Shown here: in pieces, positions 27,871 to 40,998 of the stretch
Layout: each line of letters opens with the position of its first letter
Position numbering within the stretch: the first letter of the stretch is position 1
Position numbers and translations under genes: made by a program
From: Serilophus lunatus
Taxonomy: Eukaryota > Chordata > Aves > Passeriformes > Eurylaimidae
Length of the DNA: 64,000 nucleotides
Reading direction: 5' to 3'
NCBI GenBank assembly: GCA_013399895.1
Contig: VXBA01005378.1
Span: forward strand, 24,075 to 88,074
The notes under the pieces: model-generated
The model's input: the letters and a program-made list of their open reading frames with translations, nothing else
Told to the model about the DNA's origin: nothing
Databases searched by the model: none

Positions 27871-29221
27871 ATAGTGTGATGGGTTCTGTGGCTCTTGAAG
27901 TATGTACAGATTCCTCTAAGTCCTGCACTTGTAATTACAGCTCTATGTTGTGCAGCAATTGTTATACCCAGACAGCTCATTAAGGCTTATGTGGCAAATT
28001 CATTACTGATTTCCCATTCTTTTTAATAGTTTTATGTCTATCCCCTTTTCATTTTCTTATACCTATATCAACTATTGCGTGAGGACCCCTCACAACTGGT
28101 TCTCAAACACATTTCATGAAGACCTTGCTGGCTCCCAGTCTCAGGCAGCTCCCAAAATGCTGCACACACTCTTCCCCCAACCCCATCACCTCATCCCAAC
28201 GTGGTAACTACTGCAAAATAATTTCTTTCTCTGAAGGGGAACTTAAAAGGGTATTTAGTAAAGTACAAGAGTGAAGTCTGACAATAAGTCAATGAAGAAC
28301 TTGCCTGCAACTGCAATATAAAAAAGCTTCTGTTAATTCAATGAACAAAAGCACAACATTTCAGAAGCAACCACATGACTTAAAAAAAACTAACTGTACT
28401 GATTTGCAACAAGATTTTGATCTTATCTTTAAAACTATGAGATCCCTAAAATTTCATGATGTAAGCATAGGTCTGAAAGAAATATATGGTTTACACCACC
28501 AAACAATTTGAGCTTAGTATCTTAAGACACTGATAGCACTGAAAAATATCACCAAAATTATGTTCAAAAAAACACATTTAGGTACTAGAATATATAGAGT
28601 ATATTAATTAAGTATGTAATACAAAAACCATTCCAAGCATACCTCCCAACTTTAAAACATCATTAATTCTGAAAAGTTGTTCTACTCAAGTTTTAACTTA
28701 CATTTTCAAATGGCAGAATAAATAAAGACATCTTTTTGTCACAATAAATAAATACAGCTTCTTGAAGAAATGCTGCAAGAAATACACTATGAACTTAAAT
28801 AGATGCAGATGTTAAGGCTTGTACAGGGAAAGAAAATTTTGACAGGAGACTTCAACATTCTGTTAAATGTTATTCACAGGTGTCCTCTGTGACCTGTACT
28901 ACTTACTTTACCTCTCTGTTTCCATCTTCTCATGTGTAAAACATGAAGGAGGATTGTGAGAAATAATTAATGTTTGCAAAGAGCTTTGAGATCCTTGGAT
29001 ATAAAAAACATGGGGAAAGCATGAAGTTTAAAAGTATCAGCATGTTATTTTTTCCAACTCGAGGTAAGTTGCTTTTATCACAAAAACCTTGAGAGTTTAG
29101 TAATACAAGATTATGTAATCAACTGCTTAAAAAACAATCTTAAGTGCTAAGCATATTCTGTTCCTCAGAATCTCATAACTCTGAAGGAAACACTACCAGA
29201 AGGAAAGGAGGTGCTTCTCAC

Positions 29222-29391
29222 CCGTTTCAAGTATGCGTTTATGGAGAGGTATAGCAGCAAGAAAGGGCTCATCTTTACAGGACTGTATCTGGGTTCCAAC
29301 CAAGTCAGAGTTGGTAGCCATGATTCGGGCACTCTCTTCATTAAGATTAACACCAGCCATAGAGGCAACATCATTGATGTCATCGTCATCT
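29222..29391 (-). CDS. TAF4B: TAF4B exon H: acidic motif and first half of histone fold
   Basis: This 170-nt exon (1 + 56 codons + 1, phase 2 to 1, product codons 351-406) has acceptor cattctag and donor ACGG|gtgaga. The split codon AG|A gives Arg. It encodes RDDDDINDVASMAGVNLNEE, SARIMATNSDLVGT, QIQSCKDEPFL and HKRILET. This is the start of the conserved C-terminal domain that forms a histone-fold pair with TAF12 inside TFIID. IQSCKDEPFL matches TAF4B in my memory, where TAF4 has TRSCKDETFL. The next exon is 17.7 kb away. Confidence 0.97.
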
Positions 29392-30787
29392 CTAGAATGA
29401 GAAAAAGCGCCAAATAAAAATAATTCTGCATGGAATACATTCATTTCGTGTATCACCTGCTTCTCCAAAAGTAATGAGCACAACACATGCACAGCTGTTG
29501 GGCCAACTTCAGGCACAACCACCACTATCTCCATTTTCATGGAATATATTTTCAATTCAGAAATTCCTGTTTCTGTGATCATATTAGGAAAACTTTAGGA
29601 GCAGGGCAATTTGACTGTTAAGAGAAAGAGGTGTCTTCATCTAAGAGTCAGTGACACCTATGAAACCAGGATGGTTAAGAAACTAAAAGCAATGACCACC
29701 AGCATTTGGGTATTCTCAATATATTTATTCTCTGTATAACAAAAACTGTGAGTAAATGGCAAAATAAATACACCCCACCCCACACTACATCCCCAAAATC
29801 AAAAGCAAAACCATGGATTTGTAATCCTGCACTGTTTCACAAGTTCCTCCCAAAACGGGCAAGCAAAGCATTTTTAGCAGTAGCCAGGGAGGATTCTTTG
29901 ACCATGATGAGTTCATAGAGTTCCAAGTTCTGGGTTCCAAGAGTGGTTTGAGTATGGGCTGGTATTTTCTCTGGCAACATACAAAAAAATAGCTGAATGT
30001 GTCAACCAGTTTTAGAAAAATGAGCTGTATTTGAGAATATGATAGCACTTCCTAGGCCACTTTTGGCCCTGCAATATTCTTCCCAACAGCTTGAGAAAGT
30101 GTCAACAAATTTGAGTTTCCACACCTGTATCTCCCGAGCATCTTTCACCTCCTCCCTCTACAAGGTATGACTCAGAGCTGGGGAAACAGCCATCTGTATT
30201 CAGCACATTCTGTTCTGGGGCTATGACTGACACAAACACTGTATTTCAACATATTCTAGGAGTGATTACACAACCTTTGAGAATACATATATGGAAAAGA
30301 ATTACATACATCCAAGTCCATACTCCTATTACTGTACAGTAAAATACAGAAGCTTAATTTAAAATATTTGTAAAAAATTATTACATCGATGTTGTCCTAT
30401 AGACCCTAGAGTACTTTGTCACTTGTAACAAGCTTAACATCTACAGTATAAACCAAAAGCTACAAGTAAGGTCTGAGAATAATAGGAAGGAAATCCATAA
30501 ATCCATAATCTAGGTTCTCCCTGTCTTCCCTGTTACCTGCACAAAAGAAGCCAATTTTGGTGGAAACCTTGTATGATTTGTTTGATAACAGTTTTGTTTC
30601 CTTTTGTGAGAAGAAGTCAAAAAGGGATTTGTGTAAACCTGCGGAAATGTGCTGACCCTTGAGGCAGGAAATGAAAAATTTTACAATGATTGTCAGAAAA
30701 ATGCTACACAAATGAGCTTCTCTTATTGTCCATGAGTGTTAAGCCCTTGATTTCTTCTCTTAAAATGAAATTCCTCAGAACAGTGTT

Positions 30788-31185
30788 GCAAAATCTTAGA
30801 ATGAGTTGGGTTGGAAGGAATCTTAAAGCTGCCCTGGGCAGGGACACCTCCCACTGTCCCAGGTGGCTCCAACCTGGCCTTGGACACTTCCAGGGATGGG
30901 GCAGCCCCAGCTTCTCTGGGCACCCTGTGCCAGGGCCTCCCCACCCTCACAGGGAAGAATTTCTTCTTAATATCCCATCTACCCCTACCCTCTGTCAGTG
31001 TGAAGCCATTCCCCCTTGCCCTGTCACTCCAGGCCCCTGTAAATAGTCTCTCTCCATCTTTCTTGGCGGCTCCTTCACACACTGCAAGGTCACAAAGCCT
31101 TCTCTTCTCCAGGCTGAGCAATCCCACTTCTCCCAGCCTTTCCTCGCAGCAGCAGTGCTTCATTCCTCTGATCCTGTTTGCTTCT
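30788..31185 (-). mobile_element. CR1 LINE 3' end, minus orientation
   Basis: Plus strand reads agaatgagttgggttggaag, then ggacacctcccactgtccca, ggtggctccaacctggcctt and gggcaccctgtgccagggcc, the reverse complement of the 3' end of an avian CR1. The gene-sense frame of up to 170 codons over this element is spurious. It is 5'-truncated, as usual for CR1, and lies in the same orientation as TAF4B. Confidence 0.93.
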
Positions 31186-31244
31186 ACATCTGTCATGTAA
31201 AATAGCAGAAGTTTCTGGAAAACAGACTCCAGCACAGAATTTCG

Positions 31245-31345
31245 AGCTGCAGCTCAACCCTGCCAGCCTGCCCAGGCCGTGCTGTCCCTGCGGGCCCGGG
31301 TGCCGCTGCCTCCGGGGGGCCGAGCACAGGGCCCGGGAGGATCCG
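31245..31345. other. Small CpG-rich patch
   Basis: About 100 bp with very high GC and several CpGs (ctgcgggcccgggtgccgct, ccggggggccgagcacaggg), just beyond the CR1 5' end in an otherwise AT-rich intron. It has no splice-flanked open frame that I can support. It may be unrecognised CR1 or other repeat sequence. Confidence 0.5.
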
Positions 31346-34300
31346 GATAAAATATTAACTGAGCAGGATCCCAGATGCTTTCTCTACACTCAGCCCCCAT
31401 GGGCTCACATGCTGTAGACAGCATTTATCACAGTTTTCCACGTTCTGGCCACCAATAAGCAATGCAGTCTCAAGAGCTTATTTCCAGATCAGGTTGCCAG
31501 GACAGAGGTATTTTCATGTCCATCAAGCAATCATCCATTAAAAAAATAATCAAGACAGCAGTCTTGACTTCAAGAACATAATTTTAAAGTTTATACTTAT
31601 CTCTCTCTTTATTTAATACCTGAAGAAAATACAGCCAATCGTTTACCTTCCTTCTGCTTAGAAGTTTGGCTACTCCAATTTTTATTCAGAGCACAGATCT
31701 GTGACCACATTATAAATAAATATTTTCTGAAATAAAAGCAGACAACTAATTAGGGCACAAACAAGGATTCCAAGGAAATTATCAAAATCTATGCAATAGC
31801 ACTTACAAAGACAATCAATGTAACTCCGGGATAAAATCATTTCCTTCCATCTTGCACTCGCAACCTACTATCTGTAAGGACATCTTTTTTAGTATTACAT
31901 GGAAGACAGATAAGAAATGTTTTCATCATGGCTGGGACTACAGTTTTTTCAGTTTGACAGGAAGGACTCTATCTCTATTCTTTTTTACTTTGAGAAACCT
32001 CATCATGGAAAAGAGTTTGGGTTTGAATACTGCAACACACATTTATACATAAAAAGAGCTGGTATTCTCACCAAACTATTTCCTATAAAAGTGAACTTTT
32101 AAAGCCAAATGAGTGAGTTTTCAGAAGTCGTTCTGTGGAACAAAGATGCCATCCAGTGGTCGTCTAGACTGATGATTACTGTCTATCTTTCCCTTTTCAA
32201 CAGAGCACAGTATTTTAACAGTTTCTTGTTTCCTGGCATGTATTCCTGTGCCTGTACTAATTCTACTGTTTCAGTAAATATTTCCATTTTTTTGCTAAAT
32301 TAAATTCTGAGTCTCATGGGATAAATCCAACATTCCAACATGCATGGCATTTTTAAGAAGACAGCAGGGGGTCTCAAACTCCATTCGAATGCATCTTAAA
32401 GCAGGCCAAGAGCCCAATTCTTCCTCCTATATTCAACCTCTTGTAACACCTCTCCCTTCCATCTTTATTAAAAACACTCATGCAATTACAAAAAAAAAAC
32501 CAAACCTGAAAATAAGCAGGAAACCCCAAAGTATTTGCAGTTACCTGTAAAATGTTTCAAAGATTTTGTTTAAACTAAGACAAGCCATTCTAAAAATCTG
32601 GCAGCATTCTCTTTATGAACTGTTCTTCTTTCTCCCTTTGTAAGACTTGAGCCAGTGCCGTCCCAAACTGCAATACTGAACTGCTCCCAAATACACCAGA
32701 AGCAGCTGAGACAAGGTTATACTATTGATGCCACTCTCTCCTAAAAGGGAAACTGCATGTTTTTAGGGGAAAGTCCATATTCATATGCAAAACTCTGAGA
32801 AAGGTACAAATCCATGGATCACACGATCAGAGATAAACAATAGCTTGGATGTAAACGGTGACTCGAAATTACTGTAACAGCCACTACTGTATTATATTTT
32901 ATAATGGCATAAATTCTATTTAGACTTCAGTTATAATACCTTGTCTGACTTTCAAGCTTTAATTTGAAATTTCTCCCAATACTGCTTTGTTGCACAACTC
33001 ATTTCTAGTCTATGTGGGATCTTCTCACTGTAAGTAAAAGGGATGACAGAGTATACCACATTTACCTTCAGCATTTTTCTTTGTTTTGAAATACATGGGT
33101 ATATACACAGTCACCTTATATCTTGAAATATTTATTTGGAAAAACAGAAATTTATAGGGTAAGGTTTTGTCACATACCATTTTGAGATGAAAACTTTGAA
33201 GTTATCCATTTAACATCTACACTGGATTTCTATCACTCCTTTAAGGGCAAGCTGCTTTACACGTTATTAGATTTAACATCATGCATTTTGAGACATTTTG
33301 TCAGAGTTATGTTATTAAACTTTTATTTTTAAAAATGAAAATAAAATACTAGGCAACAGAATCTTTTGGCTAGGCCAAGGAGGTCTGAAAATAAATTTTT
33401 TATTCCCAGGTAGACCCTACCAGAATAAAATAAAGATACTAAGACCAGTTTCAAATGTTCTCAGAGACTTCACAGAACTATGAGAAAAAAAATCATATTG
33501 GCTGTATAAACCCTGACACTGACAGGCTCTAAGAGGTTAGATGGAACTTAAAAAATTACTGTTTCAGAAAAAGAAATGCTGCTGTGAAAAGGAAGGAGCA
33601 TCTGGCAAACAAAACATATCATCATCACACACATTAGGGAATGGATCTGTCCACTTCTTGCCTTACTTTACATGCAATGCACTGAGCCCTACTCAGTGCA
33701 GCTTGGAAGTGGTAGGATAACAGAGTCTCCAAATCTGCCACTCCATCCTTACAACTCTGCAGAACTGGACCAGACCTAACAAACCTGCTCCGAGCCTGAA
33801 GCTGGAGCAGGTGACCACCCAAGGTCATCTCAGTACCAGGGAACAAGTGTTTCCACCAGTTCTTTATACCTGCCACTGTCCGAACTATGGGTAGGAATTA
33901 TTGGAGACCTGCTGCTTTCACCTTCATCAAGAGACTTTGTCTGGGAGCTCTGGGGTCACCAGATGAGGTGATGGGATACCCAGCAGTTATAGACAAAAAC
34001 TCAGGCCCCAGCAGAACCCAGAGGGACGCCTGCTTCCCCTGACCACAGAACCTCCAAATGGACTGTTATGGTACACATTTAAGTCTGGAACTCTGCTTGC
34101 AAAACAAACAAAAAAATTACTAAAAATGAAATTCACATTTCCATCCTTAGGTATTGTCATAGGTGAAAAGTCAGCTAACTGGGGTTGCTTGTAGTTCTCT
34201 CTGAAAAATTTAGCAACAACAAATTTTAATACCAAAAAAGGGGATAAAAATTGCAGGAGTACAGCTTCCCACTGCAGAGTCTTGGGCTGAAAACTCTGCA

Positions 34301-36345
34301 TAACAGAGCAGCTACTGTAATGACCAGTGAACTCAAGCAAGCAGTCTTACAGTTCATTAGTAAGTGCTGACATTAAAGGCTAAGCTGTAATTTGCAAAGT
34401 TCTTAATTGCTACATCTTTTATGTTCCATCTTGTATTTCCCACAGTCCAGAATAGAGAGAGGGGAAAAAAACCCAACCAAATTTCAAATTTTTGTTCCTA
34501 GTGACCAACACTTTGCTCACAAAAGTGAGAAGCTCAAATAAGTTATTTTAGGGAAAGCAGAATGTAAAATAATGAAACAAATACGCAATAATAAAACACT
34601 AAGGGCAAAATAAATTTATACATAACACAACTATTTTTCAAAATTCTTGCTTTGCTTTAGATGCCAGTTTGCCTTCTGGCTAAAAACACATTCTTCACAC
34701 ATGCTGGGAATGTTGAGGAAAACTAGTCAGCATTCAGAGGATTAATACAGATTTCCAGCTCTCTGCCTTTAGGCTTAATAGTCAGACATCTATTTGTCCT
34801 CAGGAGAGGTTAGGGGTTGAAATGCAAATATGCAAACAACTGAATTCTTTGTTAAGATATCAAGAAAAAGCTTGATCTTTGCTGCTGTTTAATAAATCCT
34901 TGCAATTTTATGGACTTATTTAAATGCAGCTTTGTGTCTTACTATTTTGAAGGAGAAAACAATGCAAGGAAACAAACACATTCATTCTGACTAAAATTTG
35001 TTCTCTAGAGGAAAAATGACATACACCCTTGACAGCTTATTTACCAAACTCACTAAAGATTTATTGATTTATCAATCAGTGCCTTGAGCATTTGCTTCTC
35101 CCCAAGGGAAAATTAACAATTCCAGCTAACCTAATATATTCTATGTATAAACTAAGTGAATGCAGGAATCAATCCTGGCACAGTTTACAACATCCAGTTA
35201 AAAAAATGCTGTCCCTTTTGGTGTATGCAAAATTGAAAGCTATACTAACGAAGAATAAATGCTCATGTTGCTTACAAACATAAAAAATACTTATTAAGAC
35301 AGTACAATTGAACCCAACAGACATTTTAATTCATTTAAATACTCAGTGGGAGGCAAAAGCATTGGAAAATAAAAAATTGAATGATTTTGCTTCTAGATTA
35401 ATACTAAGTACTACCACTATTAGTTGCAATAGTGACATGCCTCAAAGCAGAGATATTTCAAAGAGCTACAAATTCTCTTTTAATTCACCTGCAAAAACAT
35501 AAGCCTGAAAATTAATTAGTGTTTTGATGATGTCAGAGCAACAGAAGAATTCCAGAAGATGAAAATTAAAATCTAGGAATATTTTGTCATTTAAAAAAGA
35601 AAATGTTTTAACACAAATAAAATGTGCACACCTAAAACTTTGGTAGAGAAAGCAAAATGCAGTCAATATAAGATCTGCTTTTCACCACAAAAACTAAAAA
35701 TATCCAAAATATATATTTAAATAAAAGTTTGAAGTCCTGAAGAACTGGTATAGCAGCTCAGTGCCTCTGTATGGAACCTGATTACTACAGAGACCCACAG
35801 AACACACCAAGCTGAGTGAGTACATGGAGAATAGACACAGCAATGTCTTCTCTTCAAGGCAAGAACCACCATCCTCCACACACACAACAACCCACTGCCA
35901 GCCCCCAGGATCCCTTGTGCTGCTGCCGGGGAGCTGCAGCACCTCTGGACAGCAGGCCTGGCCATCACCACCAGTGTCTCCCCAGCAATTTACATCGATT
36001 CACAGGAACACAAGGATCTAATACATAAAACCAACCATGTATTTTTTTAAATCTTCATGCACATAACTCCATTCAGCAGAAATTTTACTATAATCCACAG
36101 AATTTAAGTCTCTGCTAAACATTAAAATGTGCATTGAGAGAAAAATCATCCAGATATGATCCCCTCTCTTTTTTAAAAAATAGAATTAAGCATGAAAATT
36201 GCCATCCAATCCTGGAGAGAAAAGGCAGGAATTATTGTAAAAGACTGCCCTCTGGTGTTTCACCAATTCAAACCTCTATTTTATATTTAAGATCCCCCCC
36301 AACCACCCCGCTGCATTTTTTTATTATTATTTTTTCTTTTTTTAC

Positions 36346-36460
36346 CTGAAAGAACCACCTCCAGGGTCATTCAGCTTGTTTTTCTGATTTGCAGAGACCT
36401 GAACACCAAAGCCCCCAGGACTTTTACTGGCTTGTATTGTTGGTGCCTTCCCTACTGTGC
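36346..36460 (-). CDS. TAF4B: TAF4B exon G: linker leading into the C-terminal conserved region
   Basis: This 115-nt exon (GC + 37 codons + AG, phase 1 to 2, product codons 313-349 plus two split codons) has acceptor gtttttcag and donor TTCAG|gtaaaa. It encodes TVGKAPTIQASKSPGG, FGVQVSANQKNKLND and PGGGSF. The QKNKL..PGGGSFR motif immediately before the acidic DDDDINDV block is a known TAF4-family landmark and closer to TAF4 than to mammalian TAF4B as I remember them. Gene-sense sequence just past the donor is an A-rich tract, the complement of the T-run at 36317-36343. Confidence 0.92.
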
Positions 36461-39400
36461 CTGAAAAACACCAAGCAATGTTATTACGAGCTGTCTTAGA
36501 CAATTTACATCAAAGAACCTTCTGTCCAGGAACTAAATTTAACTGTCTGTAAATTGCAAACAAAGGAAGTTATTATTTTTCAAGATTACATGCTGAAGAA
36601 GAACAATTTAAAATACAAAATTTATATTAACATCACAGTTTGTTCAATATTTACAAAGCAGTGAAGATCCCAAAAGTGAAAACCATTGGCCATAACTGGC
36701 TATAATATTTATAATGGCTCAAAGTATGCTTGTAATTGCCAGGAAAACACTTCTCTGGATAATCTCTACAGAATAAAGAAGCAGAATTTGAAATGTTCTT
36801 AATATAGACACCTTTAAGTCACAGTCACTCAGGGTATTAACTATGCCCTTTACATTTTTTAATGTAGAAGTTGTTCTTTATTGCAGTGAAAAACATGCAT
36901 TTCCAAGTTGAAAATACCGTATGCATTTTAAAATGTTTTACATTGCATGTAAAATAAAACCCACTATTGTCAAATTTGACCAGCTCCCTTAAAGATTGTC
37001 CTTTCCTATCTTGAAAGCAATGATTTAAAAGTAATTTTTATCTGTGTCTAGACTTTACAGGTCTTGAAGCAGAAGCAAAACTGGGCTTTCTAAATGAGCC
37101 AAAGTGTGATGGACATTCAGTAAATTAAAAAGGGATCTTGATTCACCTCTGAGATTTGGAATATCCTAACCAAAACTCTTAAAAATTTATATCACTATTC
37201 AACACATTATTAGACCTGTGCAATTATTATTACTATTGTTGTTATCATTAAAAACACAGTATTAAAAGGCAACTGAAAAAGCACTGGCAAATGAAACTTC
37301 TGGACTAAACCCTCCTTTACTGCTTAACCATGTCTACTGGGGTTATATTTTGTGTTTCCTTCAATCCCACCTGAGTTTTGGCATGTAAAAATAGCTCATA
37401 TGTCCACTTGACTTAAAAGATCTCACCTTTTTCCTGTACATCATTCCATTTTACTGAGTGTTACTCAGACAGTGTTTGAGACTTTGAGAAGGACATGAAA
37501 GTTGTTCCTGCACCTCTATGACTCAACTGCACATAAATGGCAGGGTAAGAACCTCAGCAGTTACAGTATTTTCCTTCCATGAATTCTAAAAACCTGAACT
37601 ATAACTATCCCAACAAATCCTTTTAAGAACATTTTTTGGCTAAAATAAAAGTGTTAGCTTTGAGTGAGGCCTGCATGACATTTTTTTTTATTTGGAAGTC
37701 TTCATCAACTCAAACATATGATCTTAAAGAGAAACTAATTTGACGATGTTTGTTCAGTTCTCCATCTGCATAAATGAAGTGTAGTGTGGACTCTCAACGT
37801 TAGCAAATACAAACCAGATTTAGGACTTCAGGCTCAAGCCTGAGGAATAGAAGTATTTTGTCATCAGAATATTCAAGGTCCATGAGATGTCACAGACAGC
37901 ATTAGTTCATGGACTAGAATTTATCTGTTCCAGATGAACTAATGGAAAGGTTTTCCGTTAAGTGAATTGGAAGGAAAGAAATAATACAATAATAAAAATT
38001 AGCAGATCTCTGCTTTGCACAATCAATATCTAGGAGATTAAAAGTGTGTTAACATTGAAAATTACTGCAATGGCAATTACAATAATGCAATAAATGCAAT
38101 GGCAAAATTAAGGTAACAATGGCACTCCTCCAGGATTAATATTATATTTATTTGGAATCAGTCATCAATGCTTTTCTTTCTACAGATGATAACTTCTTAT
38201 CAAAAAAACAAAACTCAAAAGGGTACAGCAACAGAGTAGTTCACCTCTTGGTCTCAGGTAAGCAGAATGCCTACACAGGATATGGAAAAATTAAGTCTCA
38301 CTTTCACCTCAAGTAAATGTAATTACCCAAATGGATTTGGCAAAGTAAACATAACATTTGGGATGACATATAAGTTTTCTGGTTTAAATAAATCACAACT
38401 GTGCATGACTAAGCAGTCAGACACAAAATATGGCAAAAACGTCCATTTATATGACAGGGCAGGGTATATTTTGAAAATTAAAATCACCTGTGGGCCCAGA
38501 TATTTCGTGGGATTGGTAATGACATACAGAGTCGTTCACCACTGGATCTTTGTTTCAAATTGTAAGTAGCATGATTAGAAAAATAAGCTCAAATTTAGGA
38601 GCTTATAAATTCCTAGCTATCTTTCAAGCAGAGGTTAAATAGCTCTAACAAATACTCTGGCTCATTATTTTACTCTTTGCTTCAATTCCTCCATCCAAAA
38701 GATGCAATTCACCTAATTATTATACTGGTAAGTGCTTCAGTAAAGGAGTGTGAATTTTTCATGCAATAACAATTGTGTTACTTCCCTGGTGTGGAAGGAA
38801 TTTTATTTATATAAAAGTCCTTAAAGCCTGCCAATTTTATCTAAACTACTGTTTAAAAAAGCATTACAGTCTATTCAAATGGATGTATTAAAGATACATT
38901 ACACTTGGAGATTCACTCCTCTCAAGAAGGAAAATGCAGCACTCTGGAGGTCAGCTCAGTTCTGGTATAATTACCCTCAAAAATTCACACTCCACAAAAT
39001 TATACTGCTGTAATTTTTAATTAGACTATAACCCATTCCAGTATATTACTTCCTTCTGCAGGAATACCTAGGCCAGAACAAAATATCACTCTACTGGTGT
39101 TTACAGTGAAAGGTTTTAACATTTCTAACAAAATGAACTGGTCTCTGACAGTGCCTTACAGTGACTCAGAGCTGCAGCACACAGCAGAGCTCTCCCTAGA
39201 CATGGGCTGCAGGATCAGGGGTTGTACAAGGGGATGTTTTCTAAATACCTGCTCTCATTTGTTTTGTCTGTGTAATTAAAACAATATAGTGGTTGGCTTA
39301 ACCAAACTTCAGCAGGACTTTGTACAAATGGGCTTTTGTGAAACCACTCTCTACCTAAAGCCAAACTGCCAGTTAAGTTGCATTGCACTGGCTGACCAAA

Positions 39401-40677
39401 GGCTATCAAGAATAAATTCATATTCTGGATCCACTGTTTAAAAGACAGATGCCAGTATCATGCAAATTCTTGGCACACTGTTGACATTCACAACTTGGAG
39501 ACTGAGCAAGCAAAGAAATGGAATCTGCCTTCACTCTCAGACACGTTAGTCAGAAGTGAAAGCTCATGCTCATAAGATACATGAACATGTTATAAACTCA
39601 GGACATGAGTATCAGTGCTATCAAATACACACATTTTATGGTGAGTAAATGTATTTTATTGTAACTTGGAAAACCAGCCTAAAAGATTACAGTGACAGCT
39701 TGGTCTCCATGTCCATTCAACCTTTGGATTTCCCTAGAGAACAGTGAGTAAAACATCAACTGCTATTAAGTGTTTTTGATGTTTTTCTCAAGGAGAACAG
39801 AAACGACCAAACAATGAGGTCAAACAGGCAGCAATAGCTTTTAAGTACATTTAAACAAGTTGGATTCCTGATTCAATGCCTGGAGATGACAAGCTCTGTA
39901 TTCCATTACAAACCCTCAATCACGTAAATGCCCACATCCAGTAAGATACTCCCACACATATTCAGGACAAATAAAAACCAAGCTTAACAGGCTTAGTGGT
40001 GGAATCAAATAGGTATTATTATTTATTAGAAAGCAAGGAGGCTTCAAGAACTCTTTTAAAAAGGCAGATAGGAATCTACCTGTGCACAGACAGATGAGGA
40101 GGCTGTGTACCAACCATGTGCTGTGGCTAATCATGGCATGGCAGGTTGCGCTAGCCAGTCTCTGACCTCACCAAAAAGCAAATACACTGGCAGGGGTAAA
40201 AAAAAAATCATGTGAGGCCTGAGAAGTTTCCCTATGACTCTTCCCTTGGCCTCTGCAGCTGCAAACAGTGATTCAACATCATGGAGTAGGGATTAAAAGT
40301 AGGATGATTAAATTGAGGCATCCCCTGGGCATCCTCAGGGAAAATGAAGGATTTCTTTCCTAGCCCAGAGTTACAGCTCAGGACAGCAAGAGCCAGGTTC
40401 CTGACCCGCTTTGGGACTTCCCACAAGAAACTGCTGAGTAAGGAGCTAAATATGTGAGAGTTTAGACCTAAGGTTGTTCCAAAACATTTCACTGCGTTGG
40501 TCTGAAACACCTTGAAACTGCATATGAAAACATGCATTCTCCAGCCAGCATGAGGTAAAAAATAAACGCCAGCAATGTTGCCAATGTCAACACTGTACTT
40601 TTTCCATGCTGCTTGTTTGTAATTACAACGAAATTCATACAAAGGTAACAATCTCACTAAAACATTTAAACCCATAC
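36461..40677 (-). other. Intron F-G (4.2 kb)
   Basis: AT-rich intron sequence. I recognise no repeats, RNA genes or coding segments in it. Confidence 0.85.
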
Positions 40678-40783
40678 CTTGTGGTCTAATGGTCTGAGTT
40701 ATTACCACTGGCATCCTAATCTGGGTAGTCTGGCAAGCAGGGGTTCGTTTCACAGTTTGAGCAGATGTTGACTGGATAATCTG
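40678..40783 (-). CDS. TAF4B: TAF4B exon F: linker segment
   Basis: This 106-nt exon (35 codons plus one base, phase 0 to 1, product codons 277-311) has acceptor ttaataatag and donor CAAG|gtatgg. It encodes QIIQSTSAQTVKRTPACQTT and then QIRMPVVITQTIRPQ, a Thr/Gln/Ile-rich linker without a structured domain. The split codon G|GC rejoins as Gly with exon G. A longer open frame extends left of the donor to 40232, but that part lacks the family's composition and is intronic. The intron upstream (40784-50093) is 9.3 kb. Confidence 0.85.
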
Positions 40784-40977
40784 CTATTATTAAAGAAAAG
40801 TATACTTATATTATACTCTTTATACACAAACACACACAACGTAAATACACTAATACTGTAATTACCAATGTAAGCATGTGGATCTCTAAAAGTACAACCA
40901 GCAGGTGACAAAAGTCATATTCATGTAAGGCATGTGGTTGTGTGTGTGTGTATATACCTATTTTGCCATTAAGCTTT

Positions 40978-40998
40978 AAAAAAAAAAAAAAAAAAAAA
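40978..40998. repeat. 21-A homopolymer with nearby TG/CA runs
   Basis: A run of 21 A on the plus strand (T in gene sense), about 195 bp upstream of the exon F acceptor. A short TG run at about 40936-40951 and a CA-rich stretch near 40826-40838 lie between. Length is likely variable. Confidence 0.95.

Larger units (their letters stand above)
11549..29221 (-). other. Intron H-I (17.7 kb), largest in the window
   Basis: This intron interrupts the histone-fold coding sequence at a split Ala codon. It contains a 16-A run at 12355-12370, a 49-bp minisatellite (12723-12975), an old plus-strand CR1 fragment (13930-14745) and a three-copy degenerate repeat (27554-27870). The remainder, including 15.0-27.5 kb, shows nothing I can name. 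Confidence 0.85.
29392..36345 (-). other. Intron G-H (7.0 kb)
   Basis: AT-rich intron carrying one minus-strand CR1 3' end (30788-31185) followed by a small CpG-rich patch (31245-31345). Otherwise no recognisable feature. Confidence 0.85.

Noticed and set aside
30723..31235. Minus frame of 170 codons and plus frames of 118-129 codons
   Set aside because: They lie over the CR1 3' end; CR1 3' regions give such frames without coding.
40232..40753. 173-codon minus frame containing exon F
   Set aside because: Only 40678-40753 belongs to the exon; the rest reads through the donor into intron with no family resemblance.
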